Shown: positions 45,720 through 54,695 of the stretch, piece after piece
Layout of the letters: every line of letters begins with the position of its first letter
Numbering within the stretch: position 1 is the stretch's first letter
DNA from: Maribacter algicola
GTDB taxonomy: Bacteria > Bacteroidota > Bacteroidia > Flavobacteriales > Flavobacteriaceae
Length of the DNA stretch: 64,000 bases
Direction: 5' to 3'
Assembly: GCF_003933245.1 (NCBI RefSeq)
Contig: NZ_QUSX01000002.1
Location: forward strand, 930,001 to 994,000
Notes under the pieces: generated by a model
What the model was told of the DNA's origin: nothing
The model's database searches: none
What the model saw: the letters and a program-made list of their open reading frames with translations, nothing else
Translations under genes and position numbers: made by a program

Positions 45720-47705
45720 TTAGGGAACGATGGAAAGTTCCCTTTTCTCAAAAGTCCTAAGCCCTTCCAATAGCCAATTTTTATACGTATCGGCATCCGT
45801 ATTTTGAATGGATGTATTTAGTACTTCCAAGTCCGGTGACAACAACACATAAAAAGGCTGGGACACGGCATTAAAATTCACATCCTGGAAAGTTCCCCAT
45901 TTTTGGGCAATGTTGCCTATGCGCTTTATCCGTCCGGAATCGTATTGAAAATTAAACTGTTCTTCCTCCGGTAGCTCCTTTCGGTCATCCACATATAGGG
46001 AGATAAGCACGTAGTCATTCTTTAGGATTTGATATACATCCGGCTCGCTCCAAACGTTCTCCTCCATTTTCCTACAGTTAACACATGCCCATCCCGTAAA
46101 GTCCAACAAAATAGGTTTTTCTTGTTCCTTGGCATAGGCCAATCCCGTTTCAAAGTCCTTAAAGCAGTCGATGCCCAGGGGACAATCGGATTCCTGCTCA
46201 AAAACACTATAAAATTCAGGCGGCGGAAAACCGCTCAATAGTTTAAGATTGGAAACTCCGGCAAGGCCCAATATCAGATATAAACTAAAAAGAGCACTTA
46301 CAACCCCCACGGCAATCCTACCCTTTGACAATTTTCCTTTGGGTCCGTCATGTGGGAACCTGAAAATTCCAAAGAGGTATAGGGTTGTCAATATTCCTAT
46401 TAGAATCCAAATTCCAATAAAAACCTCTCTTTTTAGGATTCCCCAATGTCCCACCAAATCGGCATTGGATAGGAATTTTAACGCTAGTGCAATTTCCAGA
46501 AAGCCCAGAACCACCTTAACCGTGGTCATCCATCCTCCAGATTTTGGAAGAGAATTCAACCAAGCCGGAAACAACGCAAATAAAGCAAATGGAAAGGCCA
46601 ACGCCACGCCAAAACCGGTCATTCCCGCAGAAAGGTTGGTGGCCACATCACCTTCTGCCAAGGTGGTGCCCCCAAGAAGTCCGCCTAAAATGGGTCCTGT
46701 ACAGGAAAAAGATACGATTGCCAAGGTTACGGCCATAAAGAAGATTCCCAAGGCACCACCTATCTTGGAGGATGCAGCGTCCATCTTATTGGCCCAGGAA
46801 CTTGGCAAGGTCAACTCATAATAGCCAAAAAACGAGAAAGCAAAGAATATGAAAATGGCAAAAAAGGCCAAGTTTAGCCATACGTTTGTAGCAATAGTAT
46901 TGAGAATCTGGGAATCTACAGAATCAAACAAATGAAAGGGCAGACTCAAAAGAAAATAGATCAGAACAATGAAAAAGCCATAGAGCAATGCATTGGCTAT
47001 TCCTTTGGACTTTTTCTCCGAATGTTTGGTAAAAAAGGAAACCGTAAGCGGAATCATGGGGAATACACATGGTGTCAATAAAGCAATAAGTCCACCTAGA
47101 AATCCCAGACCGAAAATCACCCACAAATTGGAACCTGATCCAATATTTTCCTGACCCTGACTCAGCAAGGCCTTATTTTTTAGGTCCAGTTTCAGATTGG
47201 CCGTCAGCAGCTTACTTTTTTCGTCCAGCGCAACGGTTTCTGCCACCGCCTCAGAACCATCCAGGGAAAATATAAAGTCAATATCAGCGGGTATACAGAC
47301 CTCTTTACAGACCTGATAAAACAGGTTGACTTTTATTTGATTTACATCCGGATTTAACAGCTTTATGCGTTGGGTAAAGATGGCTTCCTCCTTAAAAAAA
47401 GTTTCCTCCACCTCAAAAATGTCACTATACTCCTTTACGGTGGGACTCTCCTTTGCATCGCCCACCAAAGCGTAGTCCTTATCTACTTCAAAGAATTTGA
47501 ATTCACTGGGTAAGGCACCTCCTTCATCGGTGAACTGGGAATACACATGCCAACCTTCGTGAATATCGCCTTTTATAATCAAATCAAATTCGGTGTCTGA
47601 AATTTTATTGACTTCGTGACTCCATATCACCGGGTTTTCATCACTCTGTGAAAAGCCCATAAATGGTAGGAACAGAATAATAAATGCTACTAGTATATTT
47701 CTCAT
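45720..47705 (-). CDS. dsbD: Thiol:disulfide interchange protein DsbD
   Basis: 661 residues. Signal peptide, N-terminal DsbD-alpha immunoglobulin-like domain (about 25-150) with the reactive Cys pair in YQVCKEVCIP, a central eight-helix CcdA-type membrane domain with cysteines in LTPCVFPM and SFSCTGPI, and a C-terminal thioredoxin domain with C541-V-N-C544. It carries electrons from cytoplasmic thioredoxin across the membrane to periplasmic reductants. Its start overlaps the end of tilS by four bases. Confidence 0.93.
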   Translation of the reverse strand: MRNILVAFIILFLPFMGFSQSDENPVIWSHEVNKISDTEFDLIIKGDIHEGWHVYSQFTDEGGALPSEFKFFEVDKDYALVGDAKESPTVKEYSDIFEVEETFFKEEAIFTQRIKLLNPDVNQIKVNLFYQVCKEVCIPADIDFIFSLDGSEAVAETVALDEKSKLLTANLKLDLKNKALLSQGQENIGSGSNLWVIFGLGFLGGLIALLTPCVFPMIPLTVSFFTKHSEKKSKGIANALLYGFFIVLIYFLLSLPFHLFDSVDSQILNTIATNVWLNLAFFAIFIFFAFSFFGYYELTLPSSWANKMDAASSKIGGALGIFFMAVTLAIVSFSCTGPILGGLLGGTTLAEGDVATNLSAGMTGFGVALAFPFALFALFPAWLNSLPKSGGWMTTVKVVLGFLEIALALKFLSNADLVGHWGILKREVFIGIWILIGILTTLYLFGIFRFPHDGPKGKLSKGRIAVGVVSALFSLYLILGLAGVSNLKLLSGFPPPEFYSVFEQESDCPLGIDCFKDFETGLAYAKEQEKPILLDFTGWACVNCRKMEENVWSEPDVYQILKNDYVLISLYVDDRKELPEEEQFNFQYDSGRIKRIGNIAQKWGTFQDVNFNAVSQPFYVLLSPDLEVLNTSIQNTDADTYKNWLLEGLRTFEKRELSIVP

Positions 47706-49006
47706 TGTATTGCTATGCTTAATATCTGCTTTGTTGTATCCTTCACTTTAAATCGGTCATCTGCCCGCCTTCCTATTACCCAAACGATTTCACCGTTTGA
47801 GCAAAGCAACCATTGTTCCTTCTTGGCAAAAAGGTCCAATTTTTCGTCCTTGAAATACTTGGAAAGTTTCTTTTTTCCCTGCATTCCCAAAGGATAGAAA
47901 TAGTCGCCTTCCTTCCATTTCCTTACTGCCAACGGAAACTTTAACGCATTTTTATCAACATAAATTATATTCCCGTGGTTATCCTTTTTTTCCGATACTT
48001 CCTGTATTTCCAAACCTATGGGAGCCTGAATCTCAGTTACACCTTCCTGAATCTCAAATTCCCCCGGCTCCTCCCCTTCATTTTTGCGCAAAATAAGATG
48101 ATTTCGGTTTTTGAGCAGCACATAATTTTCAGCATAAATAGTCTTTCCACTTAGGGCATCCAGCAAAAGCAGGATATCGTTCCATTGCGTAAATCCGTAC
48201 TCCTGAAATAAGCCATGCAAGTACCCTTCAATGGGTTGTAGATTTTTTAATTCCGATATCGAAATTTTCCAGTATTGATCATCTTTCTTAAAAAGTTCCC
48301 GCTTCACCCTTTTGAGTTCATTATTTGAAATTTCCCGGGTCTCCTTGAGGTAACCCAAAGTCCTTTCAAAATTATCCATAAAGTTGGGATGCAGCTCCTT
48401 GAGCTTGGGAACAATTTCCAATCGGATTTTGTTCCGTAGATATTTGGTATCGCAATTACTTTCATCTTCCCTCCATTCCAGGTTGGATTTTTGTGCATAC
48501 TCTAAAATGCTTCGTCGCGTATACTTAAGCAAGGGACGTCTTATTTGGTTCGAAATTTCCGGAATGCCCGTTAAACCTTCTATCCCGGTGCCCCGTGAAA
48601 GGTTGATCAAAAAGGTTTCCAGGTTGTCATCTGCATGATGGGCAGTAACCAAAAAATCTATTCCGTGCTCCTCCATCAATCCCTTAAACCAATGATAGCG
48701 TAAGTCCCTAGCGGCCATTTGTACGGAAACGTTGTGGTTGTTCACATAGCCCATGGTATCAAAATGGGTCACATAAACAGGCTTACCCAACCGATGCCCC
48801 ATTTCCTTCACAAAATACTCATCGCCATTACTTTCCGCGCCTCTCAATCTAAAATTACAATGTGCCAGAATGAAATCCATATGGTTTTGCTTGCATAGAT
48901 AAGACAGCAGAACACTGTCCAACCCGCCACTACATGCCAATAAAAATTTATTTTTTAGCAGTTCTGGAAAGTTTTTGGAGATATGCGATTGAAAATCCTT
49001 GAGCAT
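47702..49006 (-). CDS. tilS: tRNA(Ile)-lysidine synthase
   Basis: 434 residues. PP-loop ATPase with SGGLDS at about 26-31 (ACSGGLDSVLLSY), followed by the LRGAESNGDEYFV and ARDLRYHWF substrate regions, then the C-terminal TilS domains. It converts C34 of tRNA-Ile(CAU) to lysidine so the anticodon reads AUA. Essential in most bacteria. The C-terminal end overlaps the dsbD start by four bases. Confidence 0.93.
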   Translation of the reverse strand: MLKDFQSHISKNFPELLKNKFLLACSGGLDSVLLSYLCKQNHMDFILAHCNFRLRGAESNGDEYFVKEMGHRLGKPVYVTHFDTMGYVNNHNVSVQMAARDLRYHWFKGLMEEHGIDFLVTAHHADDNLETFLINLSRGTGIEGLTGIPEISNQIRRPLLKYTRRSILEYAQKSNLEWREDESNCDTKYLRNKIRLEIVPKLKELHPNFMDNFERTLGYLKETREISNNELKRVKRELFKKDDQYWKISISELKNLQPIEGYLHGLFQEYGFTQWNDILLLLDALSGKTIYAENYVLLKNRNHLILRKNEGEEPGEFEIQEGVTEIQAPIGLEIQEVSEKKDNHGNIIYVDKNALKFPLAVRKWKEGDYFYPLGMQGKKKLSKYFKDEKLDLFAKKEQWLLCSNGEIVWVIGRRADDRFKVKDTTKQILSIAIQ

Positions 49007-49042
49007 GGCACAAAGTTAACCAATTATGTATTTGGACCTTGT

Positions 49043-50347
49043 TTAAAGTTCCTCCAAGACCTGTCGCATGGCCTTAGCTTTTAAAAGACATTCCAAATAT
49101 TCCTTTTCTGGATCCGATTTAGCCGTGATGGCACCTCCTACAGCATAGGAAAGATATTTATTGGTGCTATTGTAAAGGATACTTCTAATGACCACATTAA
49201 AATCAAAATCGCCATCAGGAGTAAAATAACCCACTGCCCCACTGTAAACGCTCCTCTTGAAGGATTCAACTTCTTCTATAACTTTCATAGCGGATACCTT
49301 GGGAGCCCCGGTCATGCTTCCCATTGGAAAACAACTTCGTATAATGTCCACCGGGTTTTCATGGTCACCTACTTCGCATGAAATGGTTGAAATCATTTGA
49401 TGGACCTGCGGAAAAGAATATATTTTGCACAATTCCTCGACCTGAACGGTACCCTTCAAGGCATTCTTGGAAAGATCATTTCGAACCAAATCCACGATCA
49501 TCACATTTTCAGATCGCTCCTTTTCATCCATACCCAATTTCCTTTTTAATGCTTCATCTTCATCGGGATTATGGGATCGGGCGGCCGTTCCCTTGATCGG
49601 TTGGGATATTATTTTGTTTCCTTCCTTTTTTAAAAATCGCTCAGGACTGGCACAGAGCGCATATTTATCCCATACTTTCATAAAGGTCGCAAAGGGAGGT
49701 TTTGAAATTTCATTCAACCTTTCATAAATGGACAAAGGATTCAAGTCCAACCCTTCGCAATAAAATTCCTGACAAAAATTTACCTCATAAATATCGCCAT
49801 GATGGATATACCCCAATATCCGGTCCAATTTTTCAAAATACTCGTCCTTAAAAATGCGCATTCTTATGGATGGTCTTTCCTTTTTTTCGTGATGTGCAGG
49901 ATGAGCCACATCGATGCCCAAAATAGTTTCAAAGTCCTTTTGTATTTCATCGGCTACGAAGTTCATATATAGGAAAGTGATTTCCGAACCCTTAATCTGA
50001 ATGATTTTTTTAGGCTGAAAAAAGTATAGTTCCGGAAATTCCAACCCATCAAAATTATGGGAAACCAAATCTTCTACATCATTTTTTAAATCGTAGGAAA
50101 GATACCCGAATATCCAATCGTTCAGCTGTGATTGATACTCCTTTAAATTATCAAAAGCGTGATTATGGTCCGTTGAAATTCCCGTTAGCCCGTCCACGGC
50201 CAGGAGTACATCAAAGGAAGGATATGAATGATTGTGTTGGTTCGAGTCCAACCAGACAATTTCATCGAAATCATGTGTCCAACGGAGCAGACTTCTTTTG
50301 AATGATGCGATGTCCTCAACGGTATGAACAATCTGTTTCCTCAACAA
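49043..50347 (-). CDS. pabB: Aminodeoxychorismate synthase component I
   Basis: 434 residues of the chorismate-binding family. The motif QPIKGTAAR has Lys at the position that distinguishes PabB (PIKGT) from TrpE (PIAGT); the C-terminal core includes PMGSMTGAPKVSAMKVIEE and the metal-binding Glu residues. It makes 4-amino-4-deoxychorismate for folate, normally with a glutaminase PabA, which is not nearby; it may use free ammonia or a distant subunit. 2 bases after the FMN reductase gene and 36 bases before tilS. Confidence 0.9.
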   Translation of the reverse strand: MLRKQIVHTVEDIASFKRSLLRWTHDFDEIVWLDSNQHNHSYPSFDVLLAVDGLTGISTDHNHAFDNLKEYQSQLNDWIFGYLSYDLKNDVEDLVSHNFDGLEFPELYFFQPKKIIQIKGSEITFLYMNFVADEIQKDFETILGIDVAHPAHHEKKERPSIRMRIFKDEYFEKLDRILGYIHHGDIYEVNFCQEFYCEGLDLNPLSIYERLNEISKPPFATFMKVWDKYALCASPERFLKKEGNKIISQPIKGTAARSHNPDEDEALKRKLGMDEKERSENVMIVDLVRNDLSKNALKGTVQVEELCKIYSFPQVHQMISTISCEVGDHENPVDIIRSCFPMGSMTGAPKVSAMKVIEEVESFKRSVYSGAVGYFTPDGDFDFNVVIRSILYNSTNKYLSYAVGGAITAKSDPEKEYLECLLKAKAMRQVLEEL

Positions 50348-50349
50348 TC

Positions 50350-50886
50350 TTAGTGCAAGGATTTTAGAAAATCATTTAGTACTGATCGATGAGTATCGCC
50401 CAATTCGATATCCAGAATTCCTTTTTCCCTATCAAAATTTTCACCAAAACTAGGTAAGGAAAAAGTACCTATTACATGGGCACCAAACCTGGTAAAAAGT
50501 TTTTCGGATACTTCCAAAGCTCCAACAGCCCCTCTCTTACCTTTGGAGGTTGACATGAGCATGACCTTTTTGTCCCTAATAAAGTTCCTATCCAATCTGG
50601 ACAGCCAATCCAAAAGATTTTTGAAATAAGCCGAAGGATAGCTATTATGTTCATTGACTGAAACAATAACCCCCTTTGAAAATTGAATGTCCCTTTTCAT
50701 CTCGTTAAGGGAATTGGAAAACCCATGTTCTTTTTCATGATCCTCACTATACATGGGAAACGGGCAATTAGACATGTTCATGAGTCGTACTTCTTCTCCT
50801 TCGATCAGGGAGCACGTATATTTTACCAATTCAAAATTTATGGAAGTGGAAGAATTACTTCCGGCAAAAGCCAATATAAAGGACAT
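50350..50886 (-). CDS. NADPH-dependent FMN reductase-like protein
   Basis: 178 residues, flavodoxin-like fold. The FMN-binding start is LAFAGSNSSTSINFELVKY (first GSN..S loop), and the second binding region is KGVIVSVNEHNSYPSAYFKNLLDWL. It reduces FMN or quinones with NAD(P)H in the cytoplasm. First gene of the minus-strand run FMN reductase-pabB-tilS-dsbD, 2 bases before pabB; its own promoter is in the 131-base space shared with the YeiB-like gene. Confidence 0.8.
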   Translation of the reverse strand: MSFILAFAGSNSSTSINFELVKYTCSLIEGEEVRLMNMSNCPFPMYSEDHEKEHGFSNSLNEMKRDIQFSKGVIVSVNEHNSYPSAYFKNLLDWLSRLDRNFIRDKKVMLMSTSKGKRGAVGALEVSEKLFTRFGAHVIGTFSLPSFGENFDREKGILDIELGDTHRSVLNDFLKSLH

Positions 50887-51017
50887 AGTATACCTTATGA
50901 AGTTGAAGGACTAAAATAGTCCAAAAGCCATTGAGTTACCAGTAATTTATCTAATTTCGCAGCCTAAAAGATCCAATTCCACTGTAAATTAAGTATATAG
51001 GGTATTTAAGTTTCTTT

Positions 51018-52202
51018 ATGGACAAACGCAGTACAAGGTTGTTTTTTATAGACGCTATTAGAGCTTGGGCCATTTTAATGATGCTCCAAGGGCATTTTAT
51101 AGATGGGCTGCTGGACCCGATCCATCGAGATAGTTCCAATACCGTGTACGCTGTATGGAAATATTTTAGGGGGATAACGGCACCAGTATTTTTTACGGTT
51201 TCAGGATTTATATTCACCTATCTGCTGATAAAAGTTCCGCAGACAGGCTGGAAAAACCCCAGGGTAAAAAAAGGCATCAAAAGGGGATTGCAATTATTGT
51301 TCTTTGGCTATCTATTACGATCGAACCTTTTTGGGCTTTTCAAAGGTGAAATTTACAGCTCCTTTTATTTAGTGGATGTTCTGCATTGCATTGGGCTTTC
51401 GATTTTAAGTATCATTGCCATGTACCTCCTCACGACAAAATTGAAAAAATGGTTATTTCCGTTGGTTCTTCTGTCATGTACCCTAGTGCTCTTTATTTTT
51501 GAACCGGTATACAAGGGATTTGATTTTAATGGCCTCCCAATATGGCTTGCCAATTATTTCACAAAGGCCAATGGTTCTGTATTTACCATAATACCTTGGT
51601 TGGGTTATGCAACTATTGGTGCATCCATTTCAATTATTTTCTCAAGATTTAAGGAAAACAACTATTTATATCCTGTTGCTATACCCACGTTTACCTTAAT
51701 AGGATTGGTATTGATGTGGCTTTCCTCCCCGATGTTTGACCTCTTGTACAGCATCACCGGCCTACAGTTGTTCTTTGATATTTCGTCCAATAATTATTTG
51801 TTTATTAGACTAGGGGATGTGTTGATAGTATTCTCCATTTTTATGCTATTTAGGCACTTTTTAACCAACAGAACAGGATTACGTCTTGGGCAAAGTACAT
51901 TATCCATTTATATTATCCACTTCATAATCCTTTATGGAAGTTTTACCGGGTTTGGACTCTACCGCTTTTTCCATCATTCCTTGGACCCATGGCCGACAGT
52001 TTTGGGAGCCCTAGGTTTCATGTTGGCCTGTTCCTATTTAGCCCTAAAATTTGAGGACCATAAACCGTGGATAAAGGAAGGTTTCCATCGATTTATCTGT
52101 ATTCTTAGACTTCAAACAGAACGCTTTGCCGTTGTAAGTTTTAATTTAATTAGAACGTTGACCTATCGATTGGTTCAGCTTTTTGGACTGCAAAAGAATT
52201 AG
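51018..52202 (+). CDS. YeiB/DUF1624-like membrane acyltransferase-fold protein
   Basis: 394 residues with about ten hydrophobic segments. The start FIDAIRAWAILMMLQGHFIDGLL and the following FRGITAPVFFTVSGFIFTYLL are the shared signature of YeiB and heparan-alpha-glucosaminide N-acetyltransferase-like families, with the conserved His in GHF. Function in bacteria is unclear (possible membrane acyl transfer). Divergent from the FMN reductase gene; 56 bases before the CDGSH gene, with no terminator seen. Confidence 0.75.
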   Translation: MDKRSTRLFFIDAIRAWAILMMLQGHFIDGLLDPIHRDSSNTVYAVWKYFRGITAPVFFTVSGFIFTYLLIKVPQTGWKNPRVKKGIKRGLQLLFFGYLLRSNLFGLFKGEIYSSFYLVDVLHCIGLSILSIIAMYLLTTKLKKWLFPLVLLSCTLVLFIFEPVYKGFDFNGLPIWLANYFTKANGSVFTIIPWLGYATIGASISIIFSRFKENNYLYPVAIPTFTLIGLVLMWLSSPMFDLLYSITGLQLFFDISSNNYLFIRLGDVLIVFSIFMLFRHFLTNRTGLRLGQSTLSIYIIHFIILYGSFTGFGLYRFFHHSLDPWPTVLGALGFMLACSYLALKFEDHKPWIKEGFHRFICILRLQTERFAVVSFNLIRTLTYRLVQLFGLQKN

Positions 52203-52258
52203 TGCTTCCTTTTTGGTATTGCTTTTTTCCCTTACCTTAACTAAAAAATTTTATAATT

Positions 52259-52489
52259 ATGAGTGAGAAATCCTATAGCCCCATTGCCGTAGATTTAGAG
52301 AAGGACAGAAAATATGCGTGGTGCACCTGTAGCCATAGTAGCAATCAGCCATTTTGTGATGGTTCCCATAGGGCCCATAACAAACCACCTTCCTTGGGCT
52401 TTAGTGTTGAAGAGGACAAGAAAGCTTATTTATGCACTTGCAAGAAAACCGGAAATCCTCCCTATTGCGATGGGAGCCATAAAAACTAA
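52259..52489 (+). CDS. Tandem CDGSH iron-sulfur protein
   Basis: 76 residues with two mitoNEET-type motifs, CTCSHSSNQPFCDGSH (about 22-37) and CTCKKTGNPPYCDGSH (about 60-75). Each has the C-x-C-x9-C-x3-H pattern for one 2Fe-2S cluster, so two clusters in a single small chain. No membrane segment. Such bacterial proteins are linked to iron or redox handling, not proven here. The stop codon lies inside the left arm of a terminator hairpin. Confidence 0.88.
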   Translation: MSEKSYSPIAVDLEKDRKYAWCTCSHSSNQPFCDGSHRAHNKPPSLGFSVEEDKKAYLCTCKKTGNPPYCDGSHKN

Positions 52490-52522
52490 GAGAGCAGCTG
52501 GAATAGCCGCTCTCTTAGTTTT
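52482..52522. terminator. Bidirectional terminator overlapping the CDGSH stop codon
   Basis: AAAACTAAGAGAGC (52482-52495) pairs perfectly with GCTCTCTTAGTTTT (52509-52522), 14 bp with a 13-base loop. It includes the TAA of the CDGSH gene and lies 18 bases past the lpdA stop on the other strand, so it can end both. Confidence 0.88.
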
Positions 52523-52539
52523 ATAAACCCAATGGCGGG

Positions 52540-53946
52540 TTAGATATGTAATGCGCGATCATCCGTTGCCGCTAAAGCTGCTTCCTTCACGGCTTCTGCA
52601 TAGGTCGGGTGTGCGTGGCTCATTCTGGAAATATCTTCGGCCGAGGCTCTAAATTCCATTGCGGTTACTGCTTCCGTAATCAAATCGGCACAACGAGCCC
52701 CTATCATATGGACACCCAAAACCTCATCGGTTTTCTTATCGGCCAATATCTTTACGAATCCGTCTATGTCCATACTTGCACGGGCACGTCCTAAGGCTCT
52801 CATAGGAAATTGACCCACTTTATATTCCACTCCGGCATCCTTTAGTTCTTCTTCCGTTTTACCAACGGCAGCGACTTCCGGCCAAGTGTACACTACGCCC
52901 GGAATCAGGTTATAATCAATATGCGGCTTCTGACCTGCCAACTGTTCTGCTACCAAAGTACCCTCTTCTTCAGCTTTGTGGGCAAGCATCGCTCCTTTTA
53001 CCACGTCACCAATTGCATATATATTGTCCACATTGGTTTTAAGATGTCCATCTACCTCAACTCGGCCCCTATCGTCCATTTTCACGCCGGCCGCTTCCAG
53101 ATTCAAGCCATCAGTATATGGTTTTCTACCCACGGATACCAAACAGTAATCACCTTCAAAAACCACTTCCTCTCCTTTTTTATCATCAGCCTTAACCGTA
53201 ATTGTATCTCCTTTACGTTCTACGGATTTTACCTTGTGCGAAAGAGCAAATTTGATTTTCTGTTTTTTCAGGACCTTCATGAGTTCCTTGGAAAGCGCTC
53301 CGTCCATTCCCGGAATAATTCTGTCCATATACTCTACCACGGTCACATCTGATCCCAGTCTGCTATAGACCTGACCAAGTTCCAAACCAATAACACCACC
53401 GCCAATAACGATCATGTGTTTTGGAATTTCCTTTAATTTCAATGCTTCGGTAGAGGTTATAATCCTTTCTTTATCAATCTTGATGAAAGGCAAACTGGCG
53501 GGTTTGGAACCTGTAGCTATGATGATATTTTTTGCCTCTATAGTTTCCGTTTTGCCATCATTCTTTTTGATATTGACATGGGTGGCATCCTTAAAGCTCC
53601 CAATACCTTCATAAACATCTATTTTATTTTTGTCCATCAAAAACTGGATACCCTTCGTAGTCTGATCTACCACACCTTGCTTTCTAGCAATCATCTGTTC
53701 CAAATTCACCTTGACCTCTCCCGGAATTTCAATGCCATGTTCCTCAAAATGGTTAATGGCATCGGCATAGTGGTGCGATGAATCCAACAAGGCTTTTGAA
53801 GGTATACACCCTACATTAAGGCATGTACCTCCCAAAGTTGGATATTTTTCTATAATCGCTGTTTTCATTCCTAGTTGGGCACATCTAATGGCCGCTACAT
53901 ATCCTCCTGGCCCAGAGCCAATAATGGCTACATCGTATTGATTCAT
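52540..53946 (-). CDS. lpdA: Dihydrolipoyl dehydrogenase (E3)
   Basis: 468 residues. FAD site GSGPGGY, redox disulfide C42-x4-C47 in GGTCLNVGCIPSK, second nucleotide-binding region VIGGGVIGLELG, and the C-terminal His-Glu pair in SHAHPTYAE. Cytoplasmic E3 of pyruvate and 2-oxoglutarate dehydrogenase and branched-chain oxoacid complexes, reoxidising dihydrolipoate with NAD. No E1/E2 genes are nearby. Confidence 0.96.
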   Translation of the reverse strand: MNQYDVAIIGSGPGGYVAAIRCAQLGMKTAIIEKYPTLGGTCLNVGCIPSKALLDSSHHYADAINHFEEHGIEIPGEVKVNLEQMIARKQGVVDQTTKGIQFLMDKNKIDVYEGIGSFKDATHVNIKKNDGKTETIEAKNIIIATGSKPASLPFIKIDKERIITSTEALKLKEIPKHMIVIGGGVIGLELGQVYSRLGSDVTVVEYMDRIIPGMDGALSKELMKVLKKQKIKFALSHKVKSVERKGDTITVKADDKKGEEVVFEGDYCLVSVGRKPYTDGLNLEAAGVKMDDRGRVEVDGHLKTNVDNIYAIGDVVKGAMLAHKAEEEGTLVAEQLAGQKPHIDYNLIPGVVYTWPEVAAVGKTEEELKDAGVEYKVGQFPMRALGRARASMDIDGFVKILADKKTDEVLGVHMIGARCADLITEAVTAMEFRASAEDISRMSHAHPTYAEAVKEAALAATDDRALHI

Positions 53947-54025
53947 AAATTTTAATTTTTACTCGCTTATCGAGATTTATTCTATTTCGACGCTAATGTC
54001 GATTTTCAGTTAAAGTTCTAAAAAA

Positions 54026-54050
54026 TCCCATGGTCTTGACCCATGGTATT
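54026..54050 (-). terminator. Weak candidate terminator after the Lrp-type gene
   Basis: CCATGG at 54028-54033 and again at 54041-54046 can pair (6 bp, each palindromic), followed on the minus strand by a short T-run (GGATTTTTTAG). The stem is short, so support is limited. Confidence 0.35.
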
Positions 54051-54082
54051 TTATCAACGTAAAATTACTGCTTTTTTGAATT

Positions 54083-54541
54083 TTAGAGGGGTATAACAGT
54101 AGAATGCTTTACTTCTTTTATAGTGAAGGAACTCTGTGTGCTCCCAATATGCGGAATCGCGGTCAATTTGGACACCATAAAATTCCTGTAATCCTCCATA
54201 TCCCTTACATGTATTTTAAGAATATAATCGAAATCGCCGCTCAAATGATGGCACTCCACCACTTCATGAAGTTTGAGTATCTCCCGCTCAAAATGACGGA
54301 TATTGTCCCGTGTATGCTGGACCAATTTTACATGGCAAAAGGCGGTAAAACCTTTGTCGACCTTGAATCTATCGATTAAGGCAACATAGGAGGTAATCAC
54401 CTTGGCACGCTCCAATCTTTTAATACGCTCATAAACTGCTGTGGTAGAGAGCCCTAGACTATCTGCGTATTCCTTAGTGGTCTTTTTACAATCGGCCTGT
54501 AAAAGCCCCAATAATTTTTCATCGGTTTCATCAAACTTCAT
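54083..54541 (-). CDS. Lrp/AsnC-family transcriptional regulator
   Basis: 152 residues. N-terminal winged HTH (about 3-50; DEKLLGLLQADCKKTTKEYADSLGLSTTAVYERIKRLE) and C-terminal RAM ligand-binding domain (about 65-140; CHHLSGDFDYILKIHVRDMEDYRNFM). Octameric regulators of this type sense amino acids. Divergent from a Cys/Met PLP enzyme across 154 bases that contain three similar A+T-rich elements, so it probably controls that gene and itself; the ligand may be methionine or cysteine. Confidence 0.9.
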   Translation of the reverse strand: MKFDETDEKLLGLLQADCKKTTKEYADSLGLSTTAVYERIKRLERAKVITSYVALIDRFKVDKGFTAFCHVKLVQHTRDNIRHFEREILKLHEVVECHHLSGDFDYILKIHVRDMEDYRNFMVSKLTAIPHIGSTQSSFTIKEVKHSTVIPL

Positions 54542-54548
54542 GTCCGAA

Positions 54549-54636
54549 TTTTATTCTAAATATTAACACTCCTAACGTACAATTTAAAACTTTATTCTAA
54601 AATATGAACATTTATAGTTTTATATTCTATTAATAT
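54549..54636. promoter_or_regulatory. Three related elements, probable Lrp-type operators
   Basis: TTTTATTCTAAATATTA (54549-54565), TTTATTCTAAAATATG (54591-54606) and TTTATATTCTATTAATATG (54618-54636) share a TTTATTCTA..ATAT core. They are spaced about 41 and 28 bases apart in the region between the Lrp-type gene and the PLP gene. This is the arrangement expected for cooperative Lrp/AsnC binding. Confidence 0.55.
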
Positions 54637-54695
54637 GTGTATCCATTGACAATTCATCTAATTATGTATAATTTCGATGATAAATCATTACAATT

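Noticed and set aside
50239..50250. GGTTCGAGTCCA, resembling a tRNA T-arm
   Set aside because: It lies inside pabB in a conserved reading frame and no cloverleaf can be formed around it.
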